Part shown: piece after piece, positions 1-7,666 of the stretch
Layout of the letters: each line of letters opens with the position of its first letter
Position numbering within the stretch: position 1 is the stretch's first letter
NCBI GenBank assembly: GCA_900620265.3
Contig: UYNY03000046.1
Coordinates: 1-33,142, forward strand
Direction: 5' to 3'
Source of the DNA: Nitrosopumilaceae archaeon
GTDB taxonomy: Archaea > Thermoproteota > Nitrososphaeria > Nitrososphaerales > Nitrosopumilaceae
DNA: 33,142 nt
The notes under the pieces: model-generated
Told to the model about the DNA's origin: nothing
What the model saw: only the letters and a program-made list of their open reading frames with translations
Database searches by the model: none
Position numbers and translations under genes: made by a program

Positions 1-1356
1 AAACCCGACCTCACCCGGGAGGAGATCGACGAGCTGATAAAGGCAAAAAAGGAGCGCATCGGGGAGGGGTACCTCACCGACGAGGGGGCCGTCTTCCTGA
101 TAGGATCCGACCAGGGGGTCACGCTTGCAGGCAAACAGTCCTCCGAGGTGGACATCAAGGGTCTCTATGCGGGCGCAAAGGAGGTCACGCTCGAGGCCAG
201 GGTGATGGCAATATCCCCCACGAAAAAGCTGACCAGAAAGGACGGCACGCCGCTGCTGCTGCGCACGATGACCGTCTTTGACGCCGAGAGGTCGGTGAGC
301 GTAAAGCTGTGGAACGAAAAGGCAGAGTCGGAGGCCGTCAACGCGCTAGAGCCCGGCGACCCCGTCCGGATCGTAAAGGCGTACGTAAAGTCGGACTTTG
401 ACGGCTCTGCGATGCTAAACGTCGGGTCGAGCTCGGAGATCGAGGCGCCCGAGGGTGAGAGCGGCATACCGACCCTCGAGTCAAAGATGGTCGACATCTC
501 GGAGGTAAAGGGCGAGGAGAAGAACATCGCCGTCTATGGATCGGCCGACGGGCAGATCACGTCCATGTCATATACGGGGTCGCGCGGCGACCAGAGGACG
601 GCGCTGCGCATGAGGCTGAGGGGAAAGGACAACAGGTCCACGAGGGTCGTGCTCTGGGGCAGGGGCGAGGAGGACATTCCAAAGATGGTCCCAAGGTCCA
701 GAAAGGTGACGCTGCTTGCGGTCAGGTCAAAGCAGGCAAACCAGGGGCTGGAGATACACGGCAACGACGCCTCGCAGATGATCGTGGAGGGGAGCCAGGA
801 GCCAGAGCCGGTCACCGTCAGGATCATCTCTGCATCAAAGCCCGAGGACAAGAGGTTCGTCCTGGCAGTCGGCGAGGACAAGCAGATCTACAGCATGGTG
901 GACCTGTCCGGCATGACCGACCAGTACGAGGAGGGCGCCGCAGTCGAGATCATACCGACCAGGAACCACGGGGGCTCTCTTACCATCGACTCAAAGTCGA
1001 TGGTGCGCAGCATCGGCGGCGAGTCCATCCCGAACGTGGACGACCTGCTCAAAAAGGTCGACGACCTGGAGATCGGCACGCGCGGCTGCCTCGACGTGAT
1101 CGTGCTAAAGCCACCCACGAGGCGCGACATACAGACAAAGGCCGGCCAGACGGTGCCGCTCTCAGAGGCGCTGGTCGAGGACTATACGGGGCAGATCTGG
1201 GTAAAGGGGTGGAGGTCGCAGGCGGACATGGTTGATACGTGCAAGCAGGGCGTCCTGGTCAGGATTACGGGCGCCGACATCAGGCCCGGCATGGAGGGCA
1301 GGAAGGAGGTCGTGCTCAACGCGTTCTCAAAGATAGCCCCAAAGCCCGGATCCTAG
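1..1356 (+). CDS. Replication protein A (ssDNA-binding, OB-fold), 5' partial
   Basis: Single-stranded DNA-binding protein of replication and repair. The frame is open from base 1 to the TAG at 1354-1356 (451 residues visible), so the true start lies upstream of the window. The first 45 or so residues (ELIKAKKERIGEGYLTDEGA) resemble the N-terminal lead-in of thaumarchaeal and euryarchaeal RPA. At least three OB-fold-like segments follow: one with KLWNE, one with VVLWGRG and one near the C-terminus with IWVKGW. The aromatic residue in each strand is typical of RPA OB folds. A GTG at 148 could be mistaken for the start but lies inside the conserved region. I see no Cys4 zinc finger between the OB folds, unlike some euryarchaeal RPAs. 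The stop overlaps that of the convergent helicase gene in a shared CTAG. Family assignment is confident; the exact paralogue is not. Confidence 0.88.
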   Translation, partial: KPDLTREEIDELIKAKKERIGEGYLTDEGAVFLIGSDQGVTLAGKQSSEVDIKGLYAGAKEVTLEARVMAISPTKKLTRKDGTPLLLRTMTVFDAERSVSVKLWNEKAESEAVNALEPGDPVRIVKAYVKSDFDGSAMLNVGSSSEIEAPEGESGIPTLESKMVDISEVKGEEKNIAVYGSADGQITSMSYTGSRGDQRTALRMRLRGKDNRSTRVVLWGRGEEDIPKMVPRSRKVTLLAVRSKQANQGLEIHGNDASQMIVEGSQEPEPVTVRIISASKPEDKRFVLAVGEDKQIYSMVDLSGMTDQYEEGAAVEIIPTRNHGGSLTIDSKSMVRSIGGESIPNVDDLLKKVDDLEIGTRGCLDVIVLKPPTRRDIQTKAGQTVPLSEALVEDYTGQIWVKGWRSQADMVDTCKQGVLVRITGADIRPGMEGRKEVVLNAFSKIAPKPGS

Positions 1357-4031
1357 TCCCAGAACCCCCTCGTCACCACGTACTGGCGCTCTGCCTCGTA
1401 TATCTGCCGCAGCAGGCGGTCGGCATCCGGCATGTCCCGGAGTATCCGGGCCGCCGTGTCAGGCCCCACCCCGTATCCTGACAGCGCCAGTATGGCGTCG
1501 CGCCCGAACTCTGCTACCAGTGAGGCGGCCTTCCAGGCCCGCGCCGCGCGGCGGTCCTCGTCGGGCTCCGTCGGCAGCCCGGCGCGCTTTTTCCTGATGA
1601 TCCCCGACAGGTCCAGGTCCGAGTGGAAGGTAGGCGAGACCTGCCTGCTGCGGCACTTTGGGCACGAGAGGCGCACAGCGTCGCGCGTCTCGACCAGGCG
1701 CTCCCACCTGCCGCACCTGGCACAGACGAGCCGGTGGCGCGTCCTCTCGAGGCGGGCGCGCACGAGATCCAGCACGCCCTTCTCCAGGCTGGCCGGCGCC
1801 GCATAGTACCTGGTGGCGTGGTCGAGGACCGGCGCGGCCAGCTTTGAGAACTTTGGTACCTCGGCCCACTTCATCCTGATGCGCCCGTCCCGGATCATCC
1901 CGATGATCCGGGCGGCTCCCTCGAGGTCGTACTTGTCGTGGAATAGCTCGCGGAGCGCCTCGTTTGATATGGCAAGCCCCGAGTACCTCTCGTGCAGCAG
2001 CCGGGCGTGGCGCCGGTCGTACACGGCGTCCTTTGACACCATCCCGAACCGCTTTGCGGCGCACCACGTCCTCCAGTTGGCGTTGTGCGTGCCGGAGACC
2101 GACGCCTCGGCGGCAGGTCGCAGGTCGTACCCGCCTGCCAGCGCGTCGGCAAGGCGCTCCTCCGTTATCCGGGATCTTGAGGAGAGCGCGATCCTGTACG
2201 CGTCCGAGCGCGCCTCGACGGACGAGCCCGTCGCGGCCGATATCACCGACGAGAGGACCGTCCCGATGGTAGAGTTTATCCGGGTGCCGAGGCACGCGTG
2301 TATTACGACGGCGCCGGCGGCCCTGTTTGACTCTGCCACGATCATGTCGTCGCAGGGGACGGGGAACCCGAGGTCCCGCACCGCCCTGTCCGGGATGTTG
2401 TCCCCGGCGGTGCGCCGCAGGCGCCCCACCTCGCTGGCCGTCCCAAAGTCGACCGGTATGCTCTCCCCCTCCCAGTACGGGACGCTGGCGCCGCCCGTGC
2501 GCACCGGCTCGACGCTCACCCGCAGCGCCTTTTCGTCGACCGCCATGACGCGCCACTGCGACCCGCGCAGCACGAATATGTTCCCCTGCTCGCCGTGGTC
2601 CCCGACGAACCTCTGGTCCAGCGTGCCGACGATCCTCTTGCCGACGCTGTCAAAGACGCGGAAGCGCAGCATGTCGGGGATCGTGGTCAGGTTCTCAAAG
2701 TGGTACCTGATGGACCGCGGGCCGCGCCGGAACGACATGGCGCCGCGGTCAAAGGAGACGAGCCGGGCGTCATCAAGCAGCTCCAGCACGCCGGCAAGCT
2801 CGTCGAGCCCGAGGTCCCGGAACGGGTAGGCGCGGCGCGCGATATTCAGCGCGCGCTCGACCTCCACCCCGCCAAGCTGCATCGACAGCCCCACCATGTG
2901 GTGCGCCAGCACGTCAAGCGGGCGCTCGTGTAGCGCCTGCGGCTCGATGGACCCGCCCCTGACGCGCCCCAGTATCGCGAGCGCCTCTAGCTCGTCGTCG
3001 GCGCTGTTGGTGATTATCAGGCCGCGCGCGGGCGCGCCGCCGGCGTGCCTGCTGCGCCCTATCCTCTGGACGAGCTTTGATGCCTGCCTCGGCGACCCGT
3101 AGTGGATAACAAGGTCCACGTCCCCGATGTCAAGCCCCAGCTCGAGCGAGGACGTGCAGACGACCACGCCGGCCGATCCGGCGCGCAGCGAGTCCTCGGC
3201 CTCCTCGCGCGACTCCCGGGACAGGGAGCCGTGGTGCATGTCAACCGGCAGGTCCGAGCGCTCGCGCAGCAGCGACGCCATCAGCTCCGCCTCGCCGCGC
3301 GTGTTGGCAAATAGGAGGACCGGCGACCCCGGCGAGAGCTCCGAGACGCGCCCCGCTATGGCATCGGCCGCGTCGGCGGCCGTCCCCTCGACATACTCGA
3401 CTGCGACGTCGTACCCGCGCACCGACGGGTCCCGGGCCACCAGGCACCTGCGCCTTGACCCGGAGACGAACTTTGAGGCCTCGCGCCAGTTCCCCACCGT
3501 GGCGGACAGCCCGATCCTGGTCAGCGGGAGGCCCGCGTTCTCGGCCAGGCGCTCGAGCGTCAGGGACAGCTGCGAGCCGCGCTTGCTGGACAGCAGCTCG
3601 TGCACCTCGTCGATGACGACCCACTCGAGGTGAGAGAACGCGGCGAGCATCTTTGGCTGGACGAGCAGCGCGACGAGCGCCTCTGGGGTCGTGACGAGCA
3701 CGTCCGGCGGCGACTCTGAGATCCTCCTGCGCTCGCGCTGCGGCGTGTCGCCGTGCCTGACGCCGACCTCCAGCCCCCAGGTCCGCGCGTACCCTGTGAT
3801 CCTGCGCAGCACGTCCCTGTTGAGCGCGCGCAGCGGCGTCACGTAGATGGCGCGTATGCCGGGCCTGTGCGCGCGCAGGAGCTCGAATATCGGCACGACG
3901 GCGCACTCCGTCTTGCCGGAGCCGGTGGGCGCGATCACGAGGCAGTCCTTCTTTTGGAAGATGACGGGGGACGCTATCCGCTGGATGACGGTCGGGCGCT
4001 CGAGCCCGGCCCTCCCGAACGCCTCAAGAAG
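1353..4031 (-). CDS. Lhr-type superfamily 2 DNA helicase; no canonical start codon
   Basis: ATP-dependent helicase of the archaeal Lhr (large helicase-related) group, implicated in repair and replication restart. Motifs in order: Q-motif-like PTVIQ, Walker A APTGSGKT (about 3912-3935), DEVH, SAT, HHGSLSRE, and motif VI QRIGRSRHAGG, followed by the Lhr winged-helix and beta regions. The C-terminus has a CxxC...CxxC zinc ribbon (CARCGRW...CPKC) and an HhH-like tail. Conserved sequence starts near 4031 (LLEAFGRAG). The frame is open to 4091, but none of its codons between 4091 and 3939 is ATG, GTG or TTG. The first standard start, GTG at 3936-3938, falls just before Walker A and would remove the Q motif. 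The 5' end therefore overlaps or abuts the small membrane-protein gene, whose TGA is at 4024-4026. A non-standard start, a frameshift relative to upstream, or a sequence error would each explain this. Confidence 0.88.
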   Translation of the reverse strand, partial: LLEAFGRAGLERPTVIQRIASPVIFQKKDCLVIAPTGSGKTECAVVPIFELLRAHRPGIRAIYVTPLRALNRDVLRRITGYARTWGLEVGVRHGDTPQRERRRISESPPDVLVTTPEALVALLVQPKMLAAFSHLEWVVIDEVHELLSSKRGSQLSLTLERLAENAGLPLTRIGLSATVGNWREASKFVSGSRRRCLVARDPSVRGYDVAVEYVEGTAADAADAIAGRVSELSPGSPVLLFANTRGEAELMASLLRERSDLPVDMHHGSLSRESREEAEDSLRAGSAGVVVCTSSLELGLDIGDVDLVIHYGSPRQASKLVQRIGRSRHAGGAPARGLIITNSADDELEALAILGRVRGGSIEPQALHERPLDVLAHHMVGLSMQLGGVEVERALNIARRAYPFRDLGLDELAGVLELLDDARLVSFDRGAMSFRRGPRSIRYHFENLTTIPDMLRFRVFDSVGKRIVGTLDQRFVGDHGEQGNIFVLRGSQWRVMAVDEKALRVSVEPVRTGGASVPYWEGESIPVDFGTASEVGRLRRTAGDNIPDRAVRDLGFPVPCDDMIVAESNRAAGAVVIHACLGTRINSTIGTVLSSVISAATGSSVEARSDAYRIALSSRSRITEERLADALAGGYDLRPAAEASVSGTHNANWRTWCAAKRFGMVSKDAVYDRRHARLLHERYSGLAISNEALRELFHDKYDLEGAARIIGMIRDGRIRMKWAEVPKFSKLAAPVLDHATRYYAAPASLEKGVLDLVRARLERTRHRLVCARCGRWERLVETRDAVRLSCPKCRSRQVSPTFHSDLDLSGIIRKKRAGLPTEPDEDRRAARAWKAASLVAEFGRDAILALSGYGVGPDTAARILRDMPDADRLLRQIYEAERQYVVTRGFWD

Positions 4032-4161
4032 GCGGCCCGTCGGCCCTGGGCTTTGGTTTCGTGGTCTTTGCCTTAGTCCACTCGTACGCCATCACCCCCG
4101 CGATCCCCAGCACGAACATCGCTATGCTGATGGCCGGTATGTAGTCGAAGATTCCCGCCAT
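4024..4161 (-). CDS. Small single-pass membrane protein (45 aa), unknown function
   Basis: A 45-residue protein beginning MAGIFDYIPAIS with one hydrophobic segment (about residues 8-27, ISIAMFVLGIAGVM) and a basic, proline-rich C-terminal tail (KAKTTKPKPR). The ATG at 4159-4161 is chosen because a TATA-like ATATTTAA lies 27 nt upstream (4185-4192), the spacing seen across this window; the longer reading frame upstream has no such support. The 3' end overlaps the open frame of the Lhr helicase, so the two are probably co-transcribed. I do not recognise a family. The tail could contact nucleic acid or acidic lipids, which is inference only. Confidence 0.6.
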   Translation of the reverse strand: MAGIFDYIPAISIAMFVLGIAGVMAYEWTKAKTTKPKPRADGPPS

Positions 4162-4184
4162 GCCCGCCGCGCGGAATAGCGCGG

Positions 4185-4192
4185 TTAAATAT
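4185..4192 (-). promoter_or_regulatory. TATA-like box for the small membrane protein / helicase transcript
   Basis: ATATTTAA on the minus strand, centred 27 nt upstream of the ATG at 4161. It overlaps the last codon and stop of the upstream RadB-like gene (stop at 4185-4187). Confidence 0.6.
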
Positions 4193-4817
4193 CTTGGGAC
4201 TCGAGGCCGCCCCCTCCTATCAGGTACCCGAACGCCGTCCCGCCGAGGGCCCACCTGGCGCTGCCCCGGAACCTCGGCTTTTTGACCCCCTGCGGGCTCA
4301 CCCGCGCAAGGTATATGCGCACGTGCGCGTGCAGGGCCGCCACGTCGTCCATCCCGTCGCGCATGCCGCGCGGCGTCGCAGTCACCACGGCGGGGATCCC
4401 CGCCGAGAGGGCCGCGCCCGCAAGCGACCTCATGTACCTGTGGAACGCCAGGCCGCCGGAGCGGGACCGGCCTTTCGGCCCGTACTCGTACGCAAAGAGG
4501 TCCGACGCGCTATCCACTGCTATCATCGCGAACCGGTCCGCGCCGTCGAGCGCCCCGGCCTGCTCTGACGAGTTGGTCGCGCGGTACACGGTGATCCTCG
4601 AGAGGTCGCCCCCCATCTGCGCGGCGCGCTCGGGGCGGAACTTGCCGGTGGTGTCCACGTACAGGACCTGGCCGGAGCGCGAGGCGCGTGCCGCCGCCTG
4701 CATCAGGAGCTGCGTCTTGCCGGATCCGGGCCCCCCGCGTATCTCCGTCACGGCGCAGTCGGGGATCCCCCCGCGCAGGCACCTGTCCAGATCCCAAAGC
4801 CCCGTCGGCACGGCCAT
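4185..4817 (-). CDS. RecA-superfamily ATPase, RadB/KaiC-like
   Basis: A 210-residue RecA-fold ATPase, probably a recombination mediator (RadB-like) or a related single-domain KaiC/RadA paralogue. From the ATG at 4815-4817, Walker A is GGPGSGKT (residues 28-35), preceded by the family lead-in TGLWDLDRCLRGGIP. Walker B is MIAVDSA near residue 100. The C-terminus lacks the helix-hairpin-helix domain of RadA, which favours RadB over RadA. The open frame extends to 5024, but that extension lies on the antisense of the Lsm gene and its promoter. A TATA-like element about 25 nt upstream supports the shorter start. The gene is divergent from Lsm-metK across a short shared promoter region. RadB versus KaiC-like cannot be settled without a tree. 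Confidence 0.8.
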   Translation of the reverse strand: MAVPTGLWDLDRCLRGGIPDCAVTEIRGGPGSGKTQLLMQAAARASRSGQVLYVDTTGKFRPERAAQMGGDLSRITVYRATNSSEQAGALDGADRFAMIAVDSASDLFAYEYGPKGRSRSGGLAFHRYMRSLAGAALSAGIPAVVTATPRGMRDGMDDVAALHAHVRIYLARVSPQGVKKPRFRGSARWALGGTAFGYLIGGGGLESQDI

Positions 4818-4836
4818 CCATATCCCGCCGGATGGT

Positions 4837-4845
4837 AAAAATTTA
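4837..4845 (-). promoter_or_regulatory. TATA-like box for the RadB-like gene
   Basis: Minus-strand TTAAATTTT about 25 nt upstream of the ATG at 4817. Together with the plus-strand box at 4862-4869 it forms a back-to-back divergent promoter of under 80 bp between start codons. Confidence 0.6.
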
Positions 4846-4861
4846 ATGTGATCTGTAAAGG

Positions 4862-4869
4862 CTTTTATT
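4862..4869 (+). promoter_or_regulatory. TATA-like box for Lsm-metK
   Basis: CTTTTATT centred about 28 nt upstream of the Lsm ATG at 4894; no Shine-Dalgarno-like sequence lies between, consistent with a leaderless mRNA. Confidence 0.6.
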
Positions 4870-4893
4870 CTAGGCGGCGGGGCCACGCCGCAT

Positions 4894-5142
4894 ATGAGTA
4901 CCGCGCAGGCGGGCGCACGGAGACCGCTTACAATCCTCCAAAAGAGCACCAAGAAGAGGGTGACGGTGCGGCTCAAGAACGAGGTCGAGTACAAGGGCAA
5001 GATCGACAGCGTGGACCAGTACATGAACCTGATAATGACCGACGCCGAGGAGTCGAGGGGCGAGAGGACGCTGGCAAACTACGGGAGGGTCATAGTGAGG
5101 GGGAACAACGTCCTCTTCATCAGGCTCGAGAGAGAGCTCTGA
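4894..5142 (+). CDS. Sm-like archaeal protein (SmAP/Lsm)
   Basis: An 82-residue RNA-binding protein expected to form a homomeric (usually seven-membered) Sm ring that binds U-rich RNA. The Sm1 motif is visible as residues around [15 protein letters not shown] and the Sm2 motif as [11 protein letters not shown] near the C-terminus, with [12 protein letters not shown] as the first strands. The N-terminal 12 residues (STAQAGARR) are variable. The ATG at 4894 is supported by promoter spacing. The TGA is followed after one base by the metK ATG, so the two form an operon. Linkage of an Lsm gene to S-adenosylmethionine synthesis has no evident mechanistic meaning and may reflect expression level. 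Confidence 0.92.
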   Translation: MSTAQAGARRPLTILQKSTKKRVTVRLKNEVEYKGKIDSVDQYMNLIMTDAEESRGERTLANYGRVIVRGNNVLFIRLEREL

Positions 5143-5143
5143 C

Positions 5144-6301
5144 ATGGCGGGCAGGCACCTCTTCACGTCAGAGTCCGTCACGGAGGGCCACCCCGACAAG
5201 GTCTGCGACCGGATATCCGACTCGATCCTCGACGAGTACATCAGGCAGGATCCCGACTCTAGGGTGGCGGCCGAGGCGATGGTCACGACCGACTTTGCGG
5301 CCGTCGCAGGCGAGGTGACCTCGAGGGCCGACTTTGGAAGGGAAAGGCAGGAGGAGATAGTCCGCGGCGCAATCCGGGAGATAGGGTACGTGGGTGACAA
5401 GATGGGCTTTGATGCCGACAAGTGCACCGTGGACCTGCGCCTCCACTCGCAGAGCCCGGACATCAGCATGGGGGTCGACAGGTCCGGCGGCGAGCTTGGC
5501 GCCGGCGACCAGGGGCTCATGTTCGGTTTCGCCATAGACGAGACTGACGAGCTGATGCCGCTGCCGATACTGCTCTCGCACAGGCTTGCAGAGGAGCTGA
5601 CGCGCTCAAGGAGGGACGGGAGGCTGCCGTGGGCGCGGCCCGACGGCAAGTCGCAGGTGTCCGTCATATACGAGGACGGCAGGCCCGCCGGCATCGACAC
5701 CGTCGTGGTCTCGACGCAGCACGGGCCGGACATATCACAGGAGAAGATAAGGCGGCAGGTGATCGACGAGGTCGTGCGTCCGGTCCTCGGCGAGAGGTGG
5801 GACAACGGGATAAAGATACACGTCAACCCGACGGGCAGGTTCGAGATCGGCGGGCCGCACGGCGACGCGGGTCTCACCGGCAGGAAGATCATCGTGGACA
5901 CGTACGGCGGGTACGGGCGCCACGGCGGCGGCGCGTTCTCCGGCAAGGACCCATCAAAGGTGGACAGGTCCGCCTGCTATATGGCAAGATACATCGCAAA
6001 GAACGTGGTGGCGGCCGGCATTGCCTCAAAGTTCGAGGTGCAGCTTGCGTACGCGATCGGCGTCTCAAAGCCCGTCTCGCTGCACGCCAACACGTTTGGC
6101 ACGGGCAAGATCGCCGACGAGAAGATAGAGAGGATCATCAGCGAGGAGTTTGACACGACGCCCGCCGGGATAATCAAGGAGCTCGACCTCAAAAAGCCCA
6201 TCTACAAGGCGACGTCCGCCTACGGGCACTTTGGGCGCAAGGAGTTCTCGTGGGAGAGGACCGACAGGGCGGGCGCCCTACAGGCGGCGGCCGGCCTCTA
6301 G
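5144..6301 (+). CDS. metK: S-adenosylmethionine synthetase, bacterial/eukaryotic type
   Basis: Makes S-adenosylmethionine from ATP and methionine. The 385-residue length and motifs are those of the classical MetK: GHPDK at residues 15-19, GAGDQG at 119-124, [11 protein letters not shown] at about 238-248 and [17 protein letters not shown] at 261-277 (P-loop-like, metal and phosphate ligands). This is the bacterial/eukaryotic fold family rather than the divergent archaeal MAT found in most Euryarchaeota and Crenarchaeota. Thaumarchaeota are known to carry this type, so it supports the taxonomic guess. It is the second gene of an operon with Lsm, one base apart. Its product feeds several methyltransferases encoded nearby (CbiD, FkbM-like). 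The last 24 bp overlap the convergent epimerase gene. Confidence 0.96.
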   Translation: MAGRHLFTSESVTEGHPDKVCDRISDSILDEYIRQDPDSRVAAEAMVTTDFAAVAGEVTSRADFGRERQEEIVRGAIREIGYVGDKMGFDADKCTVDLRLHSQSPDISMGVDRSGGELGAGDQGLMFGFAIDETDELMPLPILLSHRLAEELTRSRRDGRLPWARPDGKSQVSVIYEDGRPAGIDTVVVSTQHGPDISQEKIRRQVIDEVVRPVLGERWDNGIKIHVNPTGRFEIGGPHGDAGLTGRKIIVDTYGGYGRHGGGAFSGKDPSKVDRSACYMARYIAKNVVAAGIASKFEVQLAYAIGVSKPVSLHANTFGTGKIADEKIERIISEEFDTTPAGIIKELDLKKPIYKATSAYGHFGRKEFSWERTDRAGALQAAAGL

Positions 6302-7120
6302 CAGCCGCACCACGCGCCTGAACGGGGCCCCGTGCAGGCCCGCAAGGGTCCCGTGGTCGCCGGTTATCCCAGATACCATGATGGAGAGGTCGTCCACGCC
6401 CGGGTCGCCGCCTGCCACGGCGTCCCGGAGCGCCCCCTCGAGCGGGACCGACTCGATCCGCGCCCCCGGGCAGAAGAGGGCCGCATACCTGCGGAACGAT
6501 ATCCTGTCGGGCCCGACCAGGTCCAGCGTGCGGCCGCCGTACCTTGCAGAGGTGGCCGCGTCGGCCAGTATCCGCGCGGCATCGTCCACGTGGATGGGCT
6601 GGAGGGGCCACCTGCCGGATCCCGGGATCACGAGGCGGCCGCTGCGCGCGCGTGCGCGCAGGTGTCGCCCGAGCGGGTCGCCGCGCCCCACGATGTAGGA
6701 GGGCCGGAATACCACGTGGGCGACGCCGGACTCGGTGATGGCGCGCTCCCCCATGTGCTTTGATACAAAGTACGCGAGGCCGGACGTGGGCGACGCGCCA
6801 AGCCCGCTTACGTGGACGATCCTGCGGACGCGCGCCCCCTTGCACGCGCGCGCAACGTCGCGCACAAGCGCCTCGTTCACGGAGCAGAACGTCCCGTCGG
6901 CAGTCTGCCTGCCTACGCCCGCAAGGTGGACCAGCGCGTCTGCTCCGCGCAGGGCCCGCGCAAGACCTGCATAGCCGGAGACCCCCGCGACATGCTCGCC
7001 GGGGACCGGCGCCGGGTCGCCCCGCGATACGAGGACCACCTCGTCGCCGCGCCGCGCAAGGAGGCGGCGCAGGCGCCCCGCCACGAACCCGCGCGCCCCC
7101 GTAACCGCGATCCTTGCCAT
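6278..7120 (-). CDS. NAD(P)-dependent epimerase/dehydratase-like protein (atypical SDR)
   Basis: A 280-residue extended or atypical short-chain dehydrogenase/reductase. The N-terminus [15 protein letters not shown] has the Rossmann dinucleotide motif (G8, G11, G15), HLAG lies at about 65-68, and the YxxxK pair is Y117/K121. The pattern [12 protein letters not shown] after the active site is typical of NDUFA9-like and NAD-dependent epimerase proteins. The substrate is not evident: candidates are a nucleotide sugar or a quinone/complex I assembly role. The ATG at 7118-7120 is chosen over the longer frame (to 7270) because a TATA-like box lies 27 nt upstream. The 3' end overlaps metK by 24 bp. 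Confidence 0.83.
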   Translation of the reverse strand: MARIAVTGARGFVAGRLRRLLARRGDEVVLVSRGDPAPVPGEHVAGVSGYAGLARALRGADALVHLAGVGRQTADGTFCSVNEALVRDVARACKGARVRRIVHVSGLGASPTSGLAYFVSKHMGERAITESGVAHVVFRPSYIVGRGDPLGRHLRARARSGRLVIPGSGRWPLQPIHVDDAARILADAATSARYGGRTLDLVGPDRISFRRYAALFCPGARIESVPLEGALRDAVAGGDPGVDDLSIMVSGITGDHGTLAGLHGAPFRRVVRLLEAGRRL

Positions 7121-7142
7121 ATGGTACACCGGGGCCCCTTTG

Positions 7143-7151
7143 GTTAAAAAC
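7143..7151 (-). promoter_or_regulatory. TATA-like box for the epimerase-like gene
   Basis: Minus-strand GTTTTTAAC centred 27 nt upstream of the ATG at 7120; it overlaps the stop codon of the upstream membrane-protein gene. Confidence 0.6.
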
Positions 7152-7590
7152 CGTTTGCGGGGGCCTTGTGGTACTTGTCGGATATGCCGAGCAGGAGCCA
7201 CAGGCACGCAAACGAGAAGACCAGCGTGAATATCGTGCCGGTCAGCCCGCTGGTCTGCAGCTGCACCCACCCCTGCCCTGCCGCCACGTAGAGGAGGACC
7301 GACGCCGCAGGGACGGCGCCGCCAAAGACGGCCGCGGACGCGAGCGGTGGGATCCGGGCCACCAGCGGCATGCCGTCACCTGCCACCATCCGCCGGATCC
7401 TGCCGGCCGAGTAGGCCATGATGATGAGCAGCATCACGGCGGCCATGGCGCCGGCCGACATTATCGGGACGGAGGCGGCCCCGATGCGCTCCCCGAAGAG
7501 GAGGAGCGCCGAGGCGATGCCAAGCACCGCTATCCCGGGTACCAGCGTCCCGGCCCCGAACACGGCCATCCTCAGGGCAGCCACGGCCAT
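7144..7590 (-). CDS. Four-helix integral membrane protein, unknown function
   Basis: A 148-residue hydrophobic protein. Likely membrane spans are about residues 10-31, 42-62, 82-104 and 116-135, with a short basic loop (GRIRRM) after the second and a hydrophilic C-terminal tail (SDKYHKAPANGF). I recognise no domain. The ATG at 7588-7590 is supported by a TATA-like box 27 nt upstream. It lies immediately upstream of the epimerase-like gene, but that gene has its own promoter at this gene's stop codon, so functional linkage is not implied. It is divergent from cbiD. Confidence 0.7.
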   Translation of the reverse strand: MAVAALRMAVFGAGTLVPGIAVLGIASALLLFGERIGAASVPIMSAGAMAAVMLLIIMAYSAGRIRRMVAGDGMPLVARIPPLASAAVFGGAVPAASVLLYVAAGQGWVQLQTSGLTGTIFTLVFSFACLWLLLGISDKYHKAPANGF

Positions 7591-7612
7591 CCCCGGGCCG
7601 CCTAGGGGCGCT

Positions 7613-7621
7613 CTATAAAAC
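7613..7621 (-). promoter_or_regulatory. TATA-like box for the four-helix membrane protein
   Basis: Minus-strand GTTTTATAG centred 27 nt upstream of the ATG at 7590, back to back with the cbiD promoter. Confidence 0.6.
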
Positions 7622-7637
7622 CCGTCCGCCTCAAAGA

Positions 7638-7644
7638 GTTAATA
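7638..7644 (+). promoter_or_regulatory. TATA-like box for the cobalamin operon
   Basis: GTTAATA centred 26 nt upstream of the cbiD GTG at 7667. There is no room for a riboswitch or long leader between the element and the gene. Confidence 0.55.
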
Positions 7645-7666
7645 CCGCACGGGGCCCCGGCGGGGC

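Noticed and set aside
4817-5024. Longer N-terminus of the RadB-like ATPase
   Set aside because: It would cover the Lsm start and both divergent promoters; the inner ATG has a TATA-like box and a family-like beginning.
7645-7666. Cobalamin riboswitch upstream of cbiD
   Set aside because: Only about 22 bases separate the TATA-like element from the start codon, too short for any riboswitch.
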